In this document: positions 7,003-9,087 of the stretch, piece by piece
How the letters are laid out: every line of letters begins with the position of its first letter
How positions within the stretch are numbered: the stretch's first letter is position 1
Assembly (NCBI GenBank): GCA_025997955.1
Contig: BNVH01000104.1
Coordinates: 1 to 9,087 of the forward strand
DNA from: Synergistales bacterium
Lineage (GTDB): Bacteria > Synergistota > Synergistia > Synergistales > Aminobacteriaceae
Reading direction: 5' to 3'
Length of the DNA stretch: 9,087 nucleotides
Program-made: the position numbers and the translations under genes
The notes under the pieces: generated by a model
What the model saw: only the letters and a program-made list of their open reading frames with translations
What the model was told of the DNA's origin: nothing
The model's database searches: none

Positions 7003-8184
7003 ATGAGTCAGGCGGGGAAAGATAGTATCAAACGCGCTGTAGACGACATCAGCGGGGAGCTGCTGACGCTTAGTCATAATATCCACTCAAACCCAGAGCT
7101 TGGGTTTGAGGAGCACAAGGCGGCGCGGTGGCAGGCTGAGCTTTTGGAAAAACACGGCTTCGCCGTCGAAAAACCCTATTGCGGCTTGGAGACGGCCTAC
7201 CGCGCTACGAGGCGGTTCGGCAAGGGGGGAGCGCGTATAGCGTTCATGGCCGAGTACGACGCTCTATCCGGCTTCGGTCACGCCTGCGGACACAACATCA
7301 TAGCGTCGGCGGCGGTTGGCGCCGGCATAGCTCTATCGGCCGCGGCCGAAGCAAACACAGATTGCGAAGTCATAGTCATGGGAACGCCGGGCGAGGAGGG
7401 AAACGGCGGCAAGGTATACCTCGTCGAGCATGGGGCCTTTGAGTCAGTAGACTTCGCCCTGATGATGCACCCGTCGACCGAAAACGTCATAGGACGTTCG
7501 GCCTTAGCCGCTCAGGGCGTGGACGTCGAGTATCGCGGGCGCCCCGTGCACTCAGCGTCCCCCGAAAAAGGCGTAAACGCCCTGACGTCCCTCATCGCCC
7601 TTTTTAACGCGATAGATACATTGCGTCAGGTCTGGCCCGACACGGGGAGGTGCAACGGCATCATCACGGAGGGCGGCAAGGCGTCGAACATCGTCCCGGA
7701 CCTCGCTAAAGGACGGTTCACAGTTCGCGCCGGGAGGAAGCGCGAGCTCGTCGCTATGGTAAAACAAATCGAACAGGCTGCTCAATCGGCGGCTCGGCTG
7801 ACTGGCGCGGAGCTGACTTTCGAGACATCCCCGCTCTTCGCGGAGCGCTACCCCAATATGACGATGGGCGAGCGGTTCAAAGCGCACCTCGAGGAAATGG
7901 GCGAAACCGTGGGTTACCCAAACCCAAAGGCGCGCGTGGGCTCGTCCGACGTCGGCAACGTCTCAATGGTAGTCCCTACCATTCACGACTACCTCTATAT
8001 AGCTTCAAAAGAGGTCTTAGGGCATACAAACGAGTTCCGCGAAGCCGCAAAGTCCGCTCGCGCCGACGAAGTGGTCTTGCTGTCGGCGAAAGCCCTCGCT
8101 CTCACGGGCTGGGACCTCGCCACAGACGAAGCCCTCCGCGCCCGCGCCCGCAAGGAATTCGAGGAAAACGCTTGTTTTGACTAA
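7003..8184 (+). CDS. M20-family amidohydrolase/metallopeptidase (AbgB / ACY1L2-like)
   Basis: A cytoplasmic zinc-type hydrolase that cleaves an amide bond, as in p-aminobenzoyl-glutamate hydrolase subunit B, aminoacylases and dipeptidases. At 393 aa, residues that fit the dinuclear metal site are visible: AEYDALSGFGHACGHN (83-98, supplying His93 and Cys95 or His97), GTPGEEGNGGK (127-137, Glu131/Glu132), MMHP (154-157) and GHTNEF (340-345, His341). The lid/dimerisation domain runs from about 168 to 285 and begins with YRGRPVHSASPEKGVNAL. GSSDVGNVS (313-321) is the AbgB-like motif. The ATG at 7003 is preferred: GGGAG at 6988-6992 lies 10 nt upstream, while the in-frame TTG at 6997 is too close. 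It follows the binding protein by 26 nt, so it probably hydrolyses what the transporter brings in. The exact substrate cannot be decided from sequence, and no AbgA-like partner lies next to it. Confidence 0.9.
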   Translation: MSQAGKDSIKRAVDDISGELLTLSHNIHSNPELGFEEHKAARWQAELLEKHGFAVEKPYCGLETAYRATRRFGKGGARIAFMAEYDALSGFGHACGHNIIASAAVGAGIALSAAAEANTDCEVIVMGTPGEEGNGGKVYLVEHGAFESVDFALMMHPSTENVIGRSALAAQGVDVEYRGRPVHSASPEKGVNALTSLIALFNAIDTLRQVWPDTGRCNGIITEGGKASNIVPDLAKGRFTVRAGRKRELVAMVKQIEQAAQSAARLTGAELTFETSPLFAERYPNMTMGERFKAHLEEMGETVGYPNPKARVGSSDVGNVSMVVPTIHDYLYIASKEVLGHTNEFREAAKSARADEVVLLSAKALALTGWDLATDEALRARARKEFEENACFD

Positions 8185-8191
8185 TGTAAAC

Positions 8192-8251
8192 TGACCGCGC
8201 CCACGGTGCGCCCGTTATTGTTTCAAAACGGTCAGCGCCGCGGCGCGGTCA
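8192..8251. other. Long imperfect hairpin between convergent genes (possible bidirectional terminator)
   Basis: TGACCGCGCC (8192-8201) pairs perfectly with GGCGCGGTCA (8242-8251). Inside it CGGTGC (8204-8209) pairs with GCGCCG (8235-8240) with one G-U, and CCGTT (8212-8216) pairs with AACGG (8227-8231) around a 10-nt loop. That makes 21 pairs in a nearly continuous stem. It starts 7 bp after the M20 stop and ends 46 bp before the pfpI stop. No T-run follows the stem directly on either strand (TTTTT at 8271-8275 is 19 nt away on plus), so it is not a textbook intrinsic terminator. It may instead protect the 3' ends of both messages. Confidence 0.5.
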
Positions 8252-8297
8252 ACTGATTACAGAACAGCTCTTTTTCGATTCCGCCCCTAAAATTTGG

Positions 8298-8876
8298 TTA
8301 AATTGTAATCTGCGCTCCCAAAACTTTGAGGAACTGGGAAAGCCAAGCGGGGTGCCCGGGCCAGGCCGGTGAGGTAACGAGGTTGCCGTCAGTATAGGCC
8401 TTATCTACCGGAATATCGACAAATTTGCCGCCGGCGGCCGTTATTTCAGGGCCCACAGCCGGGTAAGACGTGAGAGAGCGGCCATTGACCACACCTGCCG
8501 CGACGAGGATTTGCGGTCCGTGACAGACTGCCGCGACAGGCTTGTTGTTGCTCATGAAGTATTTTACGATATCGAGGACTTTTTGATCCAAACGCAGATA
8601 CTCAGGCGCGCGACCGCCGGGAATGACGAGACCGACATAGTCTTCGAGCTTGATTTTGTCAAAATCGGCGGAGAGCGCAAAATTGTGCCCGCGTTTTTCC
8701 GAGTAAGTCTGATCGCCCTCAAAATCATGAATTGCGGTGCGTACCGTATCGCCGGCTTTCTTGCCGGGGCACACGGCGTCCACCTCGTAACCGACCGCGC
8801 TCAGAGCTTGAAAGGGAACCATCGTTTCATAATCCTCAGTGAAGTCACCCGCAAGGAGCAGAATTTTTTTCGCCAT
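8298..8876 (-). CDS. pfpI: DJ-1/PfpI-superfamily protein (PfpI/YhbO type)
   Basis: Cytoplasmic class I glutamine-amidotransferase-like fold. Relatives are described as stress-protective, glyoxalase III/deglycase-like enzymes or, in archaea, a protease. At 192 aa it is slightly longer than the compact PfpI proteins. Visible features are an N-terminal strand and the acidic TEDYET motif (13-18, Glu14 being the likely partner of the nucleophile), VIPGGRAPEYLR (84-95), the nucleophile elbow AVCHGP (116-121, Cys118 followed by His119), GRSLTSYPAVGPEI (132-145), and the usual C-terminal LVTSPAWPGHPAWLSQFL (about 166-183). AAGGAGG lies just upstream of the ATG (8883-8889 on this strand), so the start is clear. 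It is transcribed alone toward the importer operon, with its own promoter. Which activity this member has cannot be told from sequence. Confidence 0.93.
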   Translation of the reverse strand: MAKKILLLAGDFTEDYETMVPFQALSAVGYEVDAVCPGKKAGDTVRTAIHDFEGDQTYSEKRGHNFALSADFDKIKLEDYVGLVIPGGRAPEYLRLDQKVLDIVKYFMSNNKPVAAVCHGPQILVAAGVVNGRSLTSYPAVGPEITAAGGKFVDIPVDKAYTDGNLVTSPAWPGHPAWLSQFLKVLGAQITI

Positions 8877-8911
8877 TGTTCAGTCCTCCTTAAAAAATAA
8901 TAGCTATACCT

Positions 8912-8945
8912 CGGATTGTAGCATAATATGTCGCATAACAATCCG
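8912..8945 (-). promoter_or_regulatory. Probable pfpI promoter covered by a dyad
   Basis: On the minus strand a -10-like TACAAT (8915-8920) and a -35-like TTGTTA (8936-8941) are separated by 15 bp, short of the ideal 17 (ATTGTT at 8937-8942 gives 16). The same stretch is an inverted repeat: CGGATTGT (8912-8919) and ACAATCCG (8938-8945) match perfectly over 8 bp with an 18-bp gap, so each arm overlaps one promoter box. A regulator could bind there, although TACAAT and TTGTTA are partly complementary and would produce some symmetry by themselves. Confidence 0.35.
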
Positions 8946-9087
8946 CGAATCAGTTGCCTGTCCAGGGCAAACGCATAAAAAAGAGCAACCAACCAAGGAC
9001 GGTCGTTTCTACGATAGTCCAGCTATGTCGCTGTACGTGAAAACAACCACCTATCCGCTGTTATGGATTCTTCTTCATGTATTCATA

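Noticed and set aside
9025..9087. Plus-strand frame from an ATG at 9025, open to the right edge (21 codons, starts MSLYVKTTTYPLLWILLHVF)
   Set aside because: It has no convincing ribosome binding site and is too short to judge; it could be the start of a membrane protein or chance.
8946..9087. Minus-strand open stretch upstream of pfpI (ending ...LLFFMRLPWTGN) as a possible end of a neighbouring gene or transposase remnant
   Set aside because: No family motif could be recognised and every frame is interrupted within about 100 bases, so it was left as an unassigned intergenic region.

Overview
The window reads as chromosomal DNA from a Gram-negative, probably anaerobic, amino-acid- or peptide-fermenting bacterium. 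It has a type I secretion adaptor, which needs an outer membrane, and a complete ABC peptide importer joined to an M20 amidohydrolase. The moderately GC-rich operon style would suit a Synergistota-like lineage, but that is a guess from gene content and style, with no marker gene to support it. The left 1.3 kb is visibly less GC-rich than the importer operon.

Layout. Positions 1-1460, on the minus strand, hold a decayed type I secretion locus. Read in its own direction it has a 30-codon small ORF with an exceptionally strong ribosome binding site buried in a hairpin (about 1337-1458). Next comes an ABC exporter gene that keeps only its first codons plus the end of its membrane domain and the front half of its ATPase (628-1297). 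Last is an HlyD-family adaptor that runs off the left edge (1-601). Positions 1460-1563 are a divergent promoter region with overlapping -10 elements.

Positions 1564-8184, on the plus strand, form one tight operon: two permeases (dppB, dppC), two ATPases (dppD, dppF), an exported solute-binding protein, and an M20/AbgB-like amidohydrolase. The likely logic is that the binding protein captures a peptide or amidated amino acid in the periplasm, DppBCDF imports it, and the M20 enzyme hydrolyses it in the cytoplasm. The binding protein comes fifth rather than first and carries its own strong ribosome binding site.

Positions 8185-8297 are a convergent gap containing a 60-nt imperfect hairpin. Positions 8298-8876, on the minus strand, encode a DJ-1/PfpI-family protein, whose promoter is covered by an 8-bp dyad. 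The last ~140 bases hold no gene I can support.

The metabolic genes are ordinary and intact. The least explained part is the secretion remnant with its hairpin-buried small ORF. I found no CRISPR array, tRNA, rRNA or insertion sequence.
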